This document shows, piece by piece, positions 23,901 to 36,766 of a DNA stretch of 64,000 nucleotides. The stretch lies in NCBI RefSeq assembly GCF_021130785.1, contig NC_060213.1:69615501-69679500 (forward strand). The letters are read 5' to 3'. Numbering within the stretch: the first letter of the stretch is position 1; each line of letters starts with the position of its first letter. This DNA is from Homalodisca vitripennis (taxonomy: Eukaryota > Arthropoda > Insecta > Hemiptera > Cicadellidae). A program made the position numbers and the translations under genes. The notes beneath the pieces are model-generated. The model saw only the letters and a list, made by a program, of their open reading frames with translations, was not told the DNA's origin and did not search any database.

Positions 23901-26830
23901 AACTATGATCATATTAATGAAATAGAAATGTAAGCTGTCGTATTGAAGACTATTGGTAGATTTTCTACCAAAGTGTGAACGTTCGTATTCCGTATATGCA
24001 ATCTAAAAATGTTATTTAAACGTAGCACGTTGTTAAACCCAGAAACCTTCATATTCCATTACTTATATGTGCAAATGTGAACAAACAACAATATTAAGTT
24101 TAGAGATGCTGACGTCAGAGAACACAAAGACTTAAGAGAGACCACAAAGGAGTATTCTGCTTTAGTTTGAGATTAGCTTATCAGGCAGTGACAATGATAT
24201 TTACTAGTTGTTCGCTACTCCGATTCTGTGGTTTTGTTCAAACTTCTGCTGGTTTTTTTTCAAGCTCTGACTAACTTTGTCTTTTTCTATTAAAAACTAT
24301 AATTGGAACCAAAACACTATTTTTTCACGTGTTTCGTGTGCAATTTCACTACATCGCTCTCAAAATAAGACATGAAGACGTTACAAGAACTTTTATAATA
24401 TTAGAAGAAAATTTTACTTAAATATCTTTAAGACAAAGCATTAATGAATATCAGCAATAGTTTGCATGAGAATTGTAATATAAAGCCTGTTGTACATTTT
24501 ATGATGTTTTACGTATTCAGAGATTTCAAAATTTAACCGACTTTAAACGTTAGGTAAACGTAATCTTCTAATTGATTTGGACCGACATTAAGTTAAAATG
24601 AAATTATATTGGATAAGTAATATGGATGGAATAGAATCAAAACTAAGAACTTTAAAAACTTAAGCAAGGAAAGGAACACTGTACCACTGTCGCATAATAG
24701 TCTTTGGTCAAGTGTTCAGCTCATTTCATTTAACTAGCTAATTTGAGGACTTACTGACCAATAGACAAAAGAGAATTTTTGCTAGAACCCTTAATGATAT
24801 GCAAGTTAATTATACCTCATTTCAATGTCATAACTCTTTTCTTTCTAGAGATTACATTCCAAGTTATAAGACTTGCTAGCGCTCAGCTTCATTCTTTGAA
24901 GGGAAATGATCCTAAAATTCAATCGCTCTATAGTTAAAAATATTTTATATACTCTTCGGTGGATATTTTTAACAGTAAAATAATACATTGTTTTGTTCTA
25001 AAAATAGTTGCATCGCCATGTAGTTTGTTTAAATACAGAAATAAAAAAACTGTTATTAAAATGTAAATGTGTTTTAATTTAACTCGTATGAGTAAATGTA
25101 AAAAGAAATATTACCTGCTTTGCATCCCTTTGCATCCGTCTTTTTTCTGGATAGTTTTAGTTCGCACACAGCTTTTACATGTTTTATCATATATAAAAAT
25201 TCTGAGCATAAATATTGAGCAAAACAGTCAACCGTTGTGTCATGCTAAAAAGTTGTGACATGAACACCATTTGATATATCTATTCTTTTTGATACCCTCC
25301 CCCAATTTCGAACTGTATCATAACGAATGCATCTGATGAGCAACTTCTCGATGGGAGTAAATGGGCAAACATATAAATTTCATGAAATCCCATGTTTTTT
25401 AACTATACAGATAGACTTTAGGATCCTTGACTATGATTGGTGTATAATGTTAAAAACAAAAACAAGAATTATGAAAACAGTATGGTATAGAAATAGAAAC
25501 TAAAGTAACTAGAAGTAAAACTAAAAGTATCGTTACTGGACTTTGAAATAACAGCAGAATACATTGGAAATAAACATAGGCTGTGATTGCATTGTTATAA
25601 TAAGCTCGTTTCTTTTCTTATTCCTCTTCCTTTATCGTTTTGCACGTTTACAGTTTTTTTCAGTAACCTTTACTGATATTTGGTTTATATTCTCGTTATA
25701 TTTTCAAGCACTTATATTGACTTATATTTATACTTAATTACTAACTAACTGTTTATATACACTCTACTTATTAAATATTTTATAAAATTGTTTTAAAAAT
25801 TACATTTATACAACAGTACGGATATTACACTTAGAAATATCATTAGAATATCTCATTCTGTCTATAAATTTGGTCATTCTATTTATAATGGTTATCATTA
25901 ACATCAGTTAAAATACCAAAACTGTGCCCTATGGGGTAATTCTTATCAATAATTCATTTCTGGGGAAAAACTTCCAAATTAAACTTCCAATTAGTTATCA
26001 ATGTCGGCTTTAGGCAATTGTAATATAATTGAAAATTTTTCAAAAAAACTTATGGGAAACAGTACTCTGAACTTTCCATGGAATTATTAATGATTTTTAG
26101 TACATAAACACATACTTAGCCAGGTTCTGATGAAAAATTCTTTTGTGTGGATTTATTTAACCCAACTGAATCTGGAAGTTTTGCTTAAACTGTCGTATTG
26201 CGTAAACAAGCATTTTGTATGAGCATTAAAAGTGCAAAAGGCCGATAGCATATTTTTATATAAGAATATTAAAGCGGGGTTTCTATATTTAGGAAGCAAC
26301 GTTTATATGTACGTCTAAATTTACTATGATTACTGGCTATAACAATGAGTTCTACGATGTGTAATTTCCATGACAACCACTTTTCTGCATGATTGCCTGT
26401 CTTTCTATATGACCGCAGGACATCTATAAATAGAATAGAACTATATATATTGTATTATGTATGCAACCTTAGTGAAGCATGTTACAATATATGGCGTGGC
26501 ATACTTATACCGTGATTTAAAGTGATTCAGGAGACTGTAATATGACCATTTAACTGCCATTTTAAAGGAAATGGGCTTGAGTTGCCTATTATTCAACAGG
26601 GAATAGATGCCCTAACTGATAATATGGTTATAAACTCAAGAACATATAAAAGGAAGGTTTTTGTGTCAATCAATGGTCTTATATACAACGACGACCTGTT
26701 AAATATTAAATATTGTTACCTTATACAATTTGTATATTTTTTTGTAAAATATTGTGTTCGCGGTATAACGTAAGAGGGCTTAAACATAAAAATTAATTTA
26801 TAAGTCTTCAATAAAGCTTTTATATTTGCT
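20981..26830. other. Duplicated AT-rich DNA, right part of copy A
   Basis: From 21021 on it aligns with copy B from 54041. No supported gene is present. A small conserved hairpin (TACCATAT at 22903 and ATATGGTA at 22923) is kept in copy B near 55923. About 25080-26220 has no clear counterpart in copy B. Confidence 0.55.
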
Positions 26831-26834
26831 CTAA

Positions 26835-27015
26835 AATATTGTCACTAAATTAACACTACGGATTTATTTTCTTTTCTGGCTAAAATACTCGCTACGGAGA
26901 ATCTGCTGGTCAAGTTTCTAAGTAAGAGCATCTTTCAAACTGTTGAACCGGAATTTCCACTGGAATTAGTTTAACGACACTAACCTGAAGCACAACGCTC
27001 TGTTGCTAAGCTTAA
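26835..27015 (+). repeat. Diverged dispersed repeat (copy A)
   Basis: Contains TTCTTTTCTGGCTAAAATAC, CTACGGAGAAT and GGAATTTCCACTGGA, matching 7205-7400 outside the duplication and about 58420-58560 in copy B. Confidence 0.55.
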
Positions 27016-28269
27016 AATAACTTCTATGTACTTTATGTACTTACTAATGCCACTTTAATAACTTTACCTCCTTGAAACTCATCAGGATGTTTAATGGTAT
27101 ATTTTAAATTCATTGGCTGATCAATATCAAAGCTTATCATTTGAGTGACAGACAAAATGTATTTTTGTACGCCATCCGCATAGATTTTGATATCAAACTA
27201 CCAGACGTACATTTTGTATAAATCATTTTCATTCTATATTAGCAATATCTACATGTTTTAAATCATAAGTTTATAACCATTAAACATAAATAATATAGTT
27301 TTAGTATACTAATATTGAATACTTGTACGTCATTTTTCCTTTTAGTTATGAAACAGATTTAAATGCAACTAAAGAATGCAATGCATATAACTAGGAACAC
27401 TTGTCCACATAACAGTTTTATAGCTTATTTTATTCGTAAGATGACCTGAAAACAGATATGCAGACAAAAAATTATTACATCTACCGGAAACAGACAAAAG
27501 AAAATTGTGTCAGCCTACAGAGTGATAGACTTCAATAGCGCTGAACCAAATTCCGTAGTTCTACATCCATCATAGCAGAACTTATTTTTGCCTAGGTAGT
27601 AATGAAGTTTCTCATATAACTTTTAGTCTACATATCAAATTTTTCTCTAGATAATTTCTCACGTGATAACATTCTTGTTTACTTCATTTATTTGGACCTA
27701 ATAGCACGCCTAGCCACCAAAACATGATGTGTTTGTTGTGGTAGTTAGGCTACTAGGGTTATTATGTCACATATTAAAATTCCATTTAATTGACTCGGCT
27801 AATTTACCATGATCTCATAGCCATTATATTGCCTATAAGAACAATTTTAAAATGATCTTAAACGCTCAGTAAAGTCTCACTGATTCACAGGTTTATCATC
27901 AAACCCAGTTTTATCTACATGGAAGTGAAGCTACATACAAAATCCTAAATGTATTTGAGCGTTCGATTTCAATATAACACGTAGCCAGAAGACAAAAAGA
28001 CAAGAATATGTGGAATTTTGTAGTCTATCATAGGCATTGTGGATGCTCAGAGAAAATATAAAATCTGCATCAAACTTTGGTTTCTAGGAAGCTTCCTGCG
28101 AGGTAGACATCAATCCTCTCGCAAACCGCTGTAAAATAACCAGTAGAGCTCTGGGAAATAGTTATCAAAATAGTCTTAATATTTATGCTATATTTTAGTT
28201 ATATGAGATCTTATTCAAACCAATAGGATAGAAACAATAAATGACGCCGACATATTAAAGGTCACTTAT

Positions 28270-28502
28270 GGTTGTATTAACATCAATTTATTAACGAAGC
28301 AATTTATTGTGAAATGAACTTGACGACTCAGAGGAGATGAGCGTTATCTCTAATCACCCAGCGTTGAGAGAATTTCAATAATGAGAGACTAACGCCCTTT
28401 TCAAGACCGCTTACCTGGTAATAACTGAGACAAGCCTGGTAAAGGTAATGATAATCATTACCTCTTCCTGAAGTTTCATCAAATCTCAGGGATAGTATTG
28501 TT
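28270..28502 (+). repeat. ~230-bp dispersed repeat, copy 2
   Basis: Same landmarks as 10815-11045, with clear divergence (for example GAGGAGATGAGCGTTATC where the first copy has AGAAGAGATGAACGTCATC). It forms the extreme right end of copy A, so the duplication breakpoint lies at or just beyond a repeat that also occurs inside the duplicated block. Confidence 0.8.
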
Positions 28503-28720
28503 CCTTGTATCCCAACGTTGTGTTTGGCTTGTTGCCACGATCAATAAAATATGTCAAACACTGGAAATGTATGACTATTGGAATTTAATCAGGCCTTGGT
28601 ATTTTTGTGCCTAAGTTGATTTTGTCTTGTATTTCTGATAAAGAAAATATATATTGGCTCTTACCACCGATCTCACACGAGATTTTGAACATTGAAGTCC
28701 TTATAGTACTTGTGAAGAGG

Positions 28721-28737
28721 TACACACACACACACAC

Positions 28738-28785
<48 letters not shown>

Positions 28786-28807
28786 ACACACACACACACA
28801 CACACAT

Positions 28808-28840
<33 letters not shown>
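28721..28840. repeat. (CA)n-(TA)n compound microsatellite
   Basis: About 50 CA units, interrupted by single-base slips (ACAACAC, ACCACAC, ACATACAC), followed by about 10 TA units. Open frames on both strands here are only repeat translation. Confidence 0.97.
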
Positions 28841-31139
28841 AAAGACACGATTTTTAAGCACGGTGGAGAAGCTGAGTTTTTTACACATGCTGTAGCTATG
28901 GTGCGAAAAGTTTATTGACGTGACAACAGTAATACAATAATGAACCTAAAAATGTATTAAATACTACAAAATATATTAGTTACATCATAAAATTACACAC
29001 GCAGAGCAATGTTTGTTAACTAATCCAGATATTCAGGACTATTAAGACAAGCAAATTAGGGTTGATCGTTAAGCCTGGCTTTAGCTGCTTACGTATATCC
29101 TGACTGTAATCACTGAAACCACCGTCTATTGAAAGTTTTACTTAAAAAAGTTGGTAAATTAAAAAAAAACGCCAAAAATTGCTTTTCAAACAATTATAAT
29201 GTTTGTTATACAAATCTTTCCTTAGGTTTAATAGTTTATTTAAATACTTTGTCTAATGATATTATTATTTTCCACAGTATAAATAAAATCATAATAGTTC
29301 ATATAAATGAAGATAAAATTTAGTTTACATGATAGTACGCACTTCGTTAATGTTCAATATTTGCTTGTATGGGTATTTTAAACGTTCCTAACCTCAAATG
29401 TTAGATCGCGTTCTTCACAAATCCTTTTGAATACGTAACTATTAATCACGTTTTTGCTTAGCAAAGCATGTATATTTTGATCAGTGATATATTCAAGTGT
29501 AAGTGACTATATTTGAAAAATACATTAATTTATAAATAAATTTAATTTAACCATGTTATATCGAAATAATGCATTATAAGAGTTAAAACGTTACTTTCAA
29601 ATACAATATCGAAAATTGTTATAATGAACAGATATGTATTTTATAGGAATCGCTACAAATAGTTATAGCTACAAGGTAGGAATGCACCCCACCACGTGTT
29701 GCAGGCGTTTTCTTCTCTGAGGTTGAATGTAAATGTTCAAGCTTTTTTCATTCTTACAGGTATGCTACATGTGTTACTCTGTCGATGTTAAGATGTTATG
29801 TGACTGTAATCAGGTTGCATACAGATTTATTTATTTAGTGAATTCATGTAAAGAGAGATAGAATGATATATTACATAAATACTATCTCCCAGCTCGAAGT
29901 TTGTTTGCTATCGCTAACGCTTATGCAGTAAGATACATAGAACATGTTTCAATGTGTAGGTGCTGTTTATATTATCTTGAGTTACATAAATATTACAAAA
30001 AATACTCTGGGCAGGAAAGTCTATATGTAAGTTTTTCTGATTTTAATTATTTTATCAATACAAATTATTATTACCTTGCTTATAAGTTTGTAACCAATTG
30101 TAGTTACAAATCGAATTTTATTACACCACTAGCTTATTCCGTAGAAAATGTTTATGTACTCTGAAAATACATCTTTGCCTTCAGAGTTGATAATAATCAC
30201 ATATCTGATATATACTGCGAATTATCCTAGCATGATTATTGCTGCTTGAATTTAAAATTACACAGTCCTAAAAACATAGTCCTTTAGCCCTAAATACGTC
30301 CTTCCAAAGTTCCCAGGTAACTTGCCCAGAAAGATTACTTCCCTTTAACTAAACAACCGGACATCTGGTAATACGAAGTGAGGACCACGACCATGGAATT
30401 TGACAACTAGGAAGTAAATTATGTACTTGGAACACCATACTAATTAACTTTAAATCAATGAACTGCTTCGCCACAAGCGTTAAGTACGTAAAATTACACT
30501 ACTGGCTTACTCGTCAAGAAAAAAGGATATAAATAATACCTTTCATCATTTATTGTACAATATATTATATGAATACTTAGAAGAAATTCTAGGCTTAGTA
30601 ACTATTAATATACCTAAACTTATTACTTAGAGACACAGCTCGCAGGGATGTGGGTTTGTGGATTAAATACGCCAATTTGCCCAATGGTTATGGACATACC
30701 AGTACCGGAAGTAGGTACTCAATTTATCCAAGCATAACAATTTGGAGGTGTTAAGTTATGATCGTTTTTTTTTTCATGATAAAAATATCAAAGTGGCGAA
30801 AACATTTTTTATTGACATACTGATATATGTTTTTATTATATAATGGTGTATGTATCTACACCATACATATGTTTCAATGCTTGATTTTGCTGAAGCACAA
30901 CATTCAGTTAAGATCAATCGATTAAATTTATTAAAAAAACTGTTTATTGGAATAATTATTATGTTATGTAAATGTGTCAAAGGTATTAATCCTTACCAAA
31001 TTAGTTCTAAATCGTTTAATACGATTTATATTGTTTCTGGTAGAGGTAAAATATCTATGAGTTGACAATTTAAGATCATTTGTGTATTTGTATTTTCATA
31101 CGTGACAGTCAATAATTATTTCTTGAGTACCCAATGTTT
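28841..31139. other. AT-rich DNA between the duplications
   Basis: No supported gene. The part 29660-29910 shares a CACCCCACCACGTGTTGC-like patch with 33260-33490 and may be the left end of the older duplication below. Confidence 0.4.
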
Positions 31140-32125
31140 CAAGTAAAATTAATAATCTTTTAACGAGTAAAAAAACGATTTTATTGCTTTTGAGCGAACA
31201 CAGGTAAGGATGATAGGTCAATAAACAGTTTTGGTCACTATTAAATACGTATGTAATACAATGCGCTCATCCCTAAAAATCAGCGGATAAGTTTTAATAA
31301 ATGTTGCGCATAACTTGATATATGTTTTGTAAATTTCACTTTATATTTATTTTGCAGATTTGCTTTTATTATTAAAGTGCCAAAACTTTTATCAAATTGT
31401 AACTAAGAACAGAATAGAACTTTCTTTTAGTAAATAAAACTAGATAAATTTTATTTATTAAACCCATAGATATTTTTATGTTCTTCAGTTTTATTTGATT
31501 TCTTCTTTGGTAACGAAAGGTCTATTTCAATATGTTTGGAACAAGTAATATCCCATATAAACTTACTAATATACTACTTTTTTTTATTTTTGAGTTTATA
31601 TATTGCAAATGCTGATAACCTGTTTATAGGTATCTATTAATACATTTCTAAATTATTACAATAAATTATTTATTGCATTAAGCATTTAAATATATATTTT
31701 ATAACTAACAGTTTTTTCTGTAATTTTTACCTAATTTAAAACTTTATAGTTTACTACAATCAGGTAATACTATTATTACGTCCGTTTCCCCGCCATAGAT
31801 TCACTAATGTTTCCTTTTTCGTATAATTTTGGATTAATATTTATTACTTTGAAGCATTAAATTACTAAACTAATTATTATTACTAATCTAAAAAATATAA
31901 ACTTAGTCTTTTATTTCCAACCGATTAATACTGTATTACAGTGTTCTAATATATCTAAGTAATTAGTAAAGAGAATCTAAGGCTTAACTAGAAATTGGTA
32001 GGATCAGTTAAAACGCTGTTCTACTTAAACGCTGATGGACCATTAATCTTTGTTTTATCCCTCACTTTAAATGACTAAGAAGCCCCAGTTTTCTTAAAGT
32101 AGGAGGAAACTCTTAGATAGTGTTT
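31140..32125 (+). repeat. Older direct duplication, unit 1
   Basis: Aligns in the same order with 34345-35256. Matching landmarks are GTCACTATTAAATACGTA, GCGCTCATCC, ATATCTAAGTAATTA, GGTAGGATCAGTTAAA and TCTTTGTTTTATCCC. Substitutions and indels are many (perhaps 70-75% identity by eye), so it is clearly older than the large A/B duplication. No coding content. Confidence 0.72.
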
Positions 32126-34344
32126 AAACCCTTATCCGCATTATGTTCCAGGTACTCAGGCAATACGATATAATATTTTAACTATACACACATTGTAAAA
32201 TCACGACAATTATAGTTAAAATATTGCAGTATATAAATGTAAAACTGTTATCACTTTTTATCGTCACTATTACAGCCGTGACTTAAATAAATAGTTACAA
32301 AACCTGGTAGGGACATTTTCCTTGTTAATGGCAAAGTAAAATTCGTAATTTTGATTAAGCAGAATTAAGGTCCGGGGATTACAAGTGTCATAACTTTATC
32401 GATTAACAATTAAAGTACAACCACTGATTACTGAATAGCAAGAACCAATGGTAAAACCTTTTCTTAAACTCTCTGTATAAATAATATTTTTATTTATTTA
32501 GTTTCAAATTTAATAGTTTATAAACTAATGTCACATTTACTCATTACAATACATCACAAATCTTTTCATCCATGTAAAGGTTTTCAGGTAATAATTTTAG
32601 AAGGTAACTGATCCAAATGAACTGAACTATTAAAATGAGGAATTATAACCATACATTGATCAGGTTTTATTTAGAACAAAGTGGGTAAAGTGTTTCAAAA
32701 ACGCTTTTTGTTATTATACATTAAAAAGCAACCATCATAACGTGTCATTGTAAGAAAATACACCATTTTTGAAGTTTTCTTGATTTTGACAGTTTGTTTC
32801 AACACAAAACTAATCATATTATCAGTTTCATTAATATATGTATTTAAGAATAGTGGGTTAATTTTAAATTTTCCGGGTCTATGCCTCACTCATGTTAATT
32901 ACATTTTTATGGACATCACATTTATAAAAGATTCGCCGACAAACTTGATGTTTTGTCATTGCAACTAGTTAATCATGCATATTTTTAAGTACCTACTCAT
33001 GGTGCCTTTTATTAATGTAAATAAATAATATTCAGGGAAATATATTTTATTATTAAGTACTTTGAAAGATATTTTTGATAATGAAACCTATAATTTATCA
33101 ATAAATTTGAGTTCCATTTGATATATGATGATGCGCATATATTGTAATTATATTAATTCTTTCAAATCATTGTGGAACTATGGTTAAGAAACTATTTTTA
33201 AGTCAAATAGTTGTGTTGCATTCAAGATTCGTAATATAAAATAATGCCTTTAATAAAGTAGGGGTAACCACACCACGTGTCGCGTAGCACGCTATCGCTT
33301 TACTTTTGCATACAGACGTTCAAGTTAAAGATCATTTCATACTGATAAATATGCTTCATATCATCATCTTTATCGATATTTAATATCATTTTAGTAAGAT
33401 TCTTTAAAATTTATGTTTCTGTAGTTAATAGACAGAAATAATATTTGTTCACCCACTCGAGTGATAGACTTCGCTTACGCTCAGGTAATAGGTTTCAGTG
33501 CACACAGTATTTGCATATATTTTTTATTTGAGTATGTATCTGTAAAATTATATTACATTAGCTCTTATTGTAGTACTAATAACTGTTATCTTATTATAAA
33601 ATCTTAACCATTTGTATTAAATTGAATTAACTTACATTACTAGGTTATATTTTATATTTTATTTCCTAATATAAAATTTCCGAAGTTTTTCAGAATTAAT
33701 CAATATTTAACCATATATTTATATTTAATCATTTTATTATTTGTTTAAACCTCTAATATATGTATATTTGTCTTTATAATTAATGTTGTTAAAATTTAAA
33801 AAAATTATAATGAAATAAAACATTTTTTTGTGTTCAGGATATTTTATGATATTTCCCATGGAATGATTATATATATGGAATGAATTTAAGGTAACCAATT
33901 CACACTAAATGAGTTATGAGGCCTATAATGGAATTAATTGATATTTTGTCCTATTGAGCAAAAACAGTCTAAGTCGACACTGTAATATAATTGTTATATT
34001 TACAGTTTAATCGGATAAAATTAATCCAGAACAAAGAAAAATAAATTAATGGAGGAATTTTAGTTAGGATATCTGAAATATGTTATTTTATATTTTATTT
34101 GTCTTTTTTTAGATTAGGAAAAAGTCTTACTCAATCTTCTACTATTCAGTGTAAGATGAAAAATGGGGTTTCTTTTAAAATTAATATCCTACTTAGTATA
34201 TTTCACATTGGTTTTTAATATAACAGTTTACACGCAAATCATTTAATTAAACGTGCAGCTACTTCTTTAGTGTAAATTTAATTTCAAATAAGATTATTAA
34301 CTAAAGGTTCGTGATTATTGCTTAACTAGACTAATCTTATAACT
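32126..34344. other. AT-rich DNA between the two older units
   Basis: No supported gene. Short open frames at 32695-32968 on both strands have no recognisable motifs. Confidence 0.4.
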
Positions 34345-35256
34345 AGGGTCAAAACCGTTTTTATTGAATCTCAGAAAACTCTTTTGTAATTCTTTAAAAT
34401 GAGCACGGATAAGAATGATCGGGTAAACAGTTTCGTGAAAGATACGTGAATAGGTTTGGTCACGGTTAAATACGTAAATACACAGTGCGCTCATCCATAC
34501 AAAGCGGCAGATAAGGTTGTAATATATGTGCCGCAATATTTGATATCTGTTTTGTAAAGCTTAAGTTATTTTTATTTTCCTGTTGGGTTTTATTTAAGTT
34601 CATATATATTTTGCTAAGGACAGATTATCATGCTCTGTTATTTGAGAACAGCACGTAAACTTATTTGATAATACCATTACATTGTTATTTTTTGGATGTT
34701 ATTTTATACAACCTTTAATCTCAATAGATGATTATATGAATACATATTATATATTGCATATATGTGTTAATACGTATAAGACATGCATGGAATAATCTAA
34801 CTTTGATACATAAGATATATGTTTTATTTTTGTATTATTATATAGTTACCCCTCCTAATCGGTTTATAAGTTACACGCAGAACCCTTGAAACACATATTT
34901 ACTGTTTCCTCAATACATATTTGATAGCTTTCTACTTTCGCTATTATAAAATCTACTTTTTAGTATAAATTTTATTACGGTTTATTATAATTAACTGTAA
35001 TACATAAAGAATTTCTAAACTAATTACCGTTCAATATTTTTTACAACAATATTGCTGTTTCAATTCCAACCAGTTGTATAAGAGAGTCTTTATATATCTA
35101 AGTAATTACTAAAGAAATTCTAAGGCTTAGCTGGAAGATTGGTAGGATCAGTTAAAGCGCTATTTTGCTCAAGCGGTGATGGATCATTAGTCTTTGTTTT
35201 ATCCCTATTTTGAGAGACTCCATTTTCTTAAAATAAGGAGAAAGCTCTCATATTGT
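34345..35256 (+). repeat. Older direct duplication, unit 2
   Basis: The partner of 31140-32125, about 3.2 kb downstream. The best-preserved part is 35093-35256, with TCTAAGTAATTA, TTGGTAGGATCAGTTAAA and TTTTATCCC in the same order and spacing. Confidence 0.72.
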
Positions 35257-35589
35257 AATTGGGAAAATGTAACTTATTAAATGTAGTTATTACTCATAAT
35301 ATACGCTTATAAAACTACCATGGCTATATTTATTTTTAAGATAGGTTCTCATTCCAGTTGACGCCAACGGTCACCCCTTTGTTCAAACTACAGTATTAGT
35401 GATCAGTCATCCTCATAAAAAGATGCGTTTCTGTAAACATTAGTTTCGTTGAATTAGTAATGTGGACTGCCGCAAGATAGCATCACATGTAGTATCTACC
35501 GACAAAAAAATCTAGACACCATTGAAATGGATACTAGCCACCTTAAGTCTTGAGTATGGCTGAGTTTATTTCTTTGTAAACGTTACCTT

Positions 35590-36417
35590 TTATCAAGAGC
35601 AGCGAGTGTTTTTATTATGGAATACTATTTTCAAGCCGATAATATGGGCACGTTGTTAACGAATTTGGTGAGAAATATACAAATGTTGTAGTGTATCAAA
35701 ATACAACAATAACCAGACTAATAGCCGGTTCCTCGAATGTGGATTAATGCAGACAGGAAGAGAACCGGGAGACCGGCAACGATTTTGACGGCCACTAAAC
35801 TGGATGAAGTTAGAATTGTGATACCTTCTAAAAGTTTGAGGAGACTATTTACACACTCTCTGTTATCGTACGGTAGTGCTCAGAAAGCGATGAAAAAATT
35901 AAAATTTCGTTCGTATTACATACGTAGTGTTCAGGAAATTAAAGAGCCCTATAAAAAAGGCGCCTCTTATACCGTAGACGGTTTTGGACATTTCTTGAAA
36001 CAAATTGATTTCTACAGTTTAACCGTGTGTTCTTCACTGATGACGCTTTGTTTAATCCTAGTGGTTATTTCAATAGTCCAAACACAAAAATTTAGTCAAC
36101 TGAAAATCCTCATGTTTCCACGAAACACCCCTGCTCTGTCAGAAAATGGGAGTGCGGTGTGCCGTACCACATCGTCGAAGAGTGAACACTATTTTTCTCA
36201 AGGTACCGTACACAGTTGTGTATGAAAACATTATTGCACAGTTTATTTCGTAGCTTTAAAACTACGAACGTGATTATTAGTTGTAGCAGGACAGTGTCAC
36301 ATGTAAAACAGCTAATGACACAATTCTTGCTCGGGTTTTTTTCCAAGCAAATCATATCTAAAGGGTGTTGGCCCCCTAGAAATTCTAATTTGACATCTCG
36401 AGATTTTTTCCTCTAGG
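35590..36417 (+). pseudogene. Decayed mariner-type transposase
   Basis: Pieces in at least two frames follow the order of an IS630/Tc1/mariner transposase. They are a helix-turn-helix start near 35608 (EQRVFIMEYYF), the linker KRTGRPATI (about 35758), the second helix-turn-helix LLSYGSAQKAMKKLKF (about 35860), FFTDDALFNPSGY with the first aspartate after a frameshift (about 36030), STENPHV, QDSVTCKTAND near the second aspartate (about 36287), and SKGCWPPRNSNLTSRDFFL with the third (36358-36414). A TAG replaces the usual Trp codon near 36096, another stop falls near 36180, and frames shift at least twice. It is a different, older lineage than the intact element at 389-2907. Terminal repeats were not found. 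Confidence 0.85.
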
Positions 36418-36678
36418 GTTAACTTAAATAGGTATGCTGTTAGTGAGTGGCTCACTGGCCTCTTTAAACGCCGTGTCAATTAATCTCTTCCTAATTAGAA
36501 TCCTATCATATTTACCGGATACCACCTTTAATGTTTACAGTGACCGTGTATGTAAATAAAGCAATTTTTATTTCTTTCTACTACAATAGATTTTTATTTA
36601 TTACATGCTATGTAAAAACTCATGATATGTACTCGTTGGTATTGACATACGCTAGCTATGGTCTTCACTACATTGAGG

Positions 36679-36697
36679 TATATATATGTGTGTGTGT

Positions 36698-36762
<65 letters not shown>

Positions 36763-36766
36763 CGTG
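36679..36766. repeat. (TG)n microsatellite
   Basis: A TA start, then about 38 TG units with one TATG interruption, ending in GCGTGCGTGC. Confidence 0.97.

Larger units (their letters stand above)
7917..28510 (+). repeat. Large segmental duplication, copy A
   Basis: From TTAACTGCCCGTTTTCC near 7919 to TTCCTTGTAT at 28501-28510 this region aligns in the same order and orientation with 47289-60039. Anchor pairs include 8402/47729, 9361/48681, 10861/50157, 12884/52136, 13474/52741, 21021/54041, 22551/55555 and 28270/59812. Similarity is high for long runs (roughly 85-95% by eye) and weaker in 24400-26900. Copy A is about 7.8 kb longer, mainly because 14277-21020, including a 4.4-kb LINE, has no counterpart, and because about 1.1 kb around 25080-26220 is missing from copy B. 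No host gene is visible inside it. Confidence 0.93.

Noticed and set aside
28585..28918. Cys-Val and His-Thr rich open frames
   Set aside because: Pure translation of the CA microsatellite on each strand.
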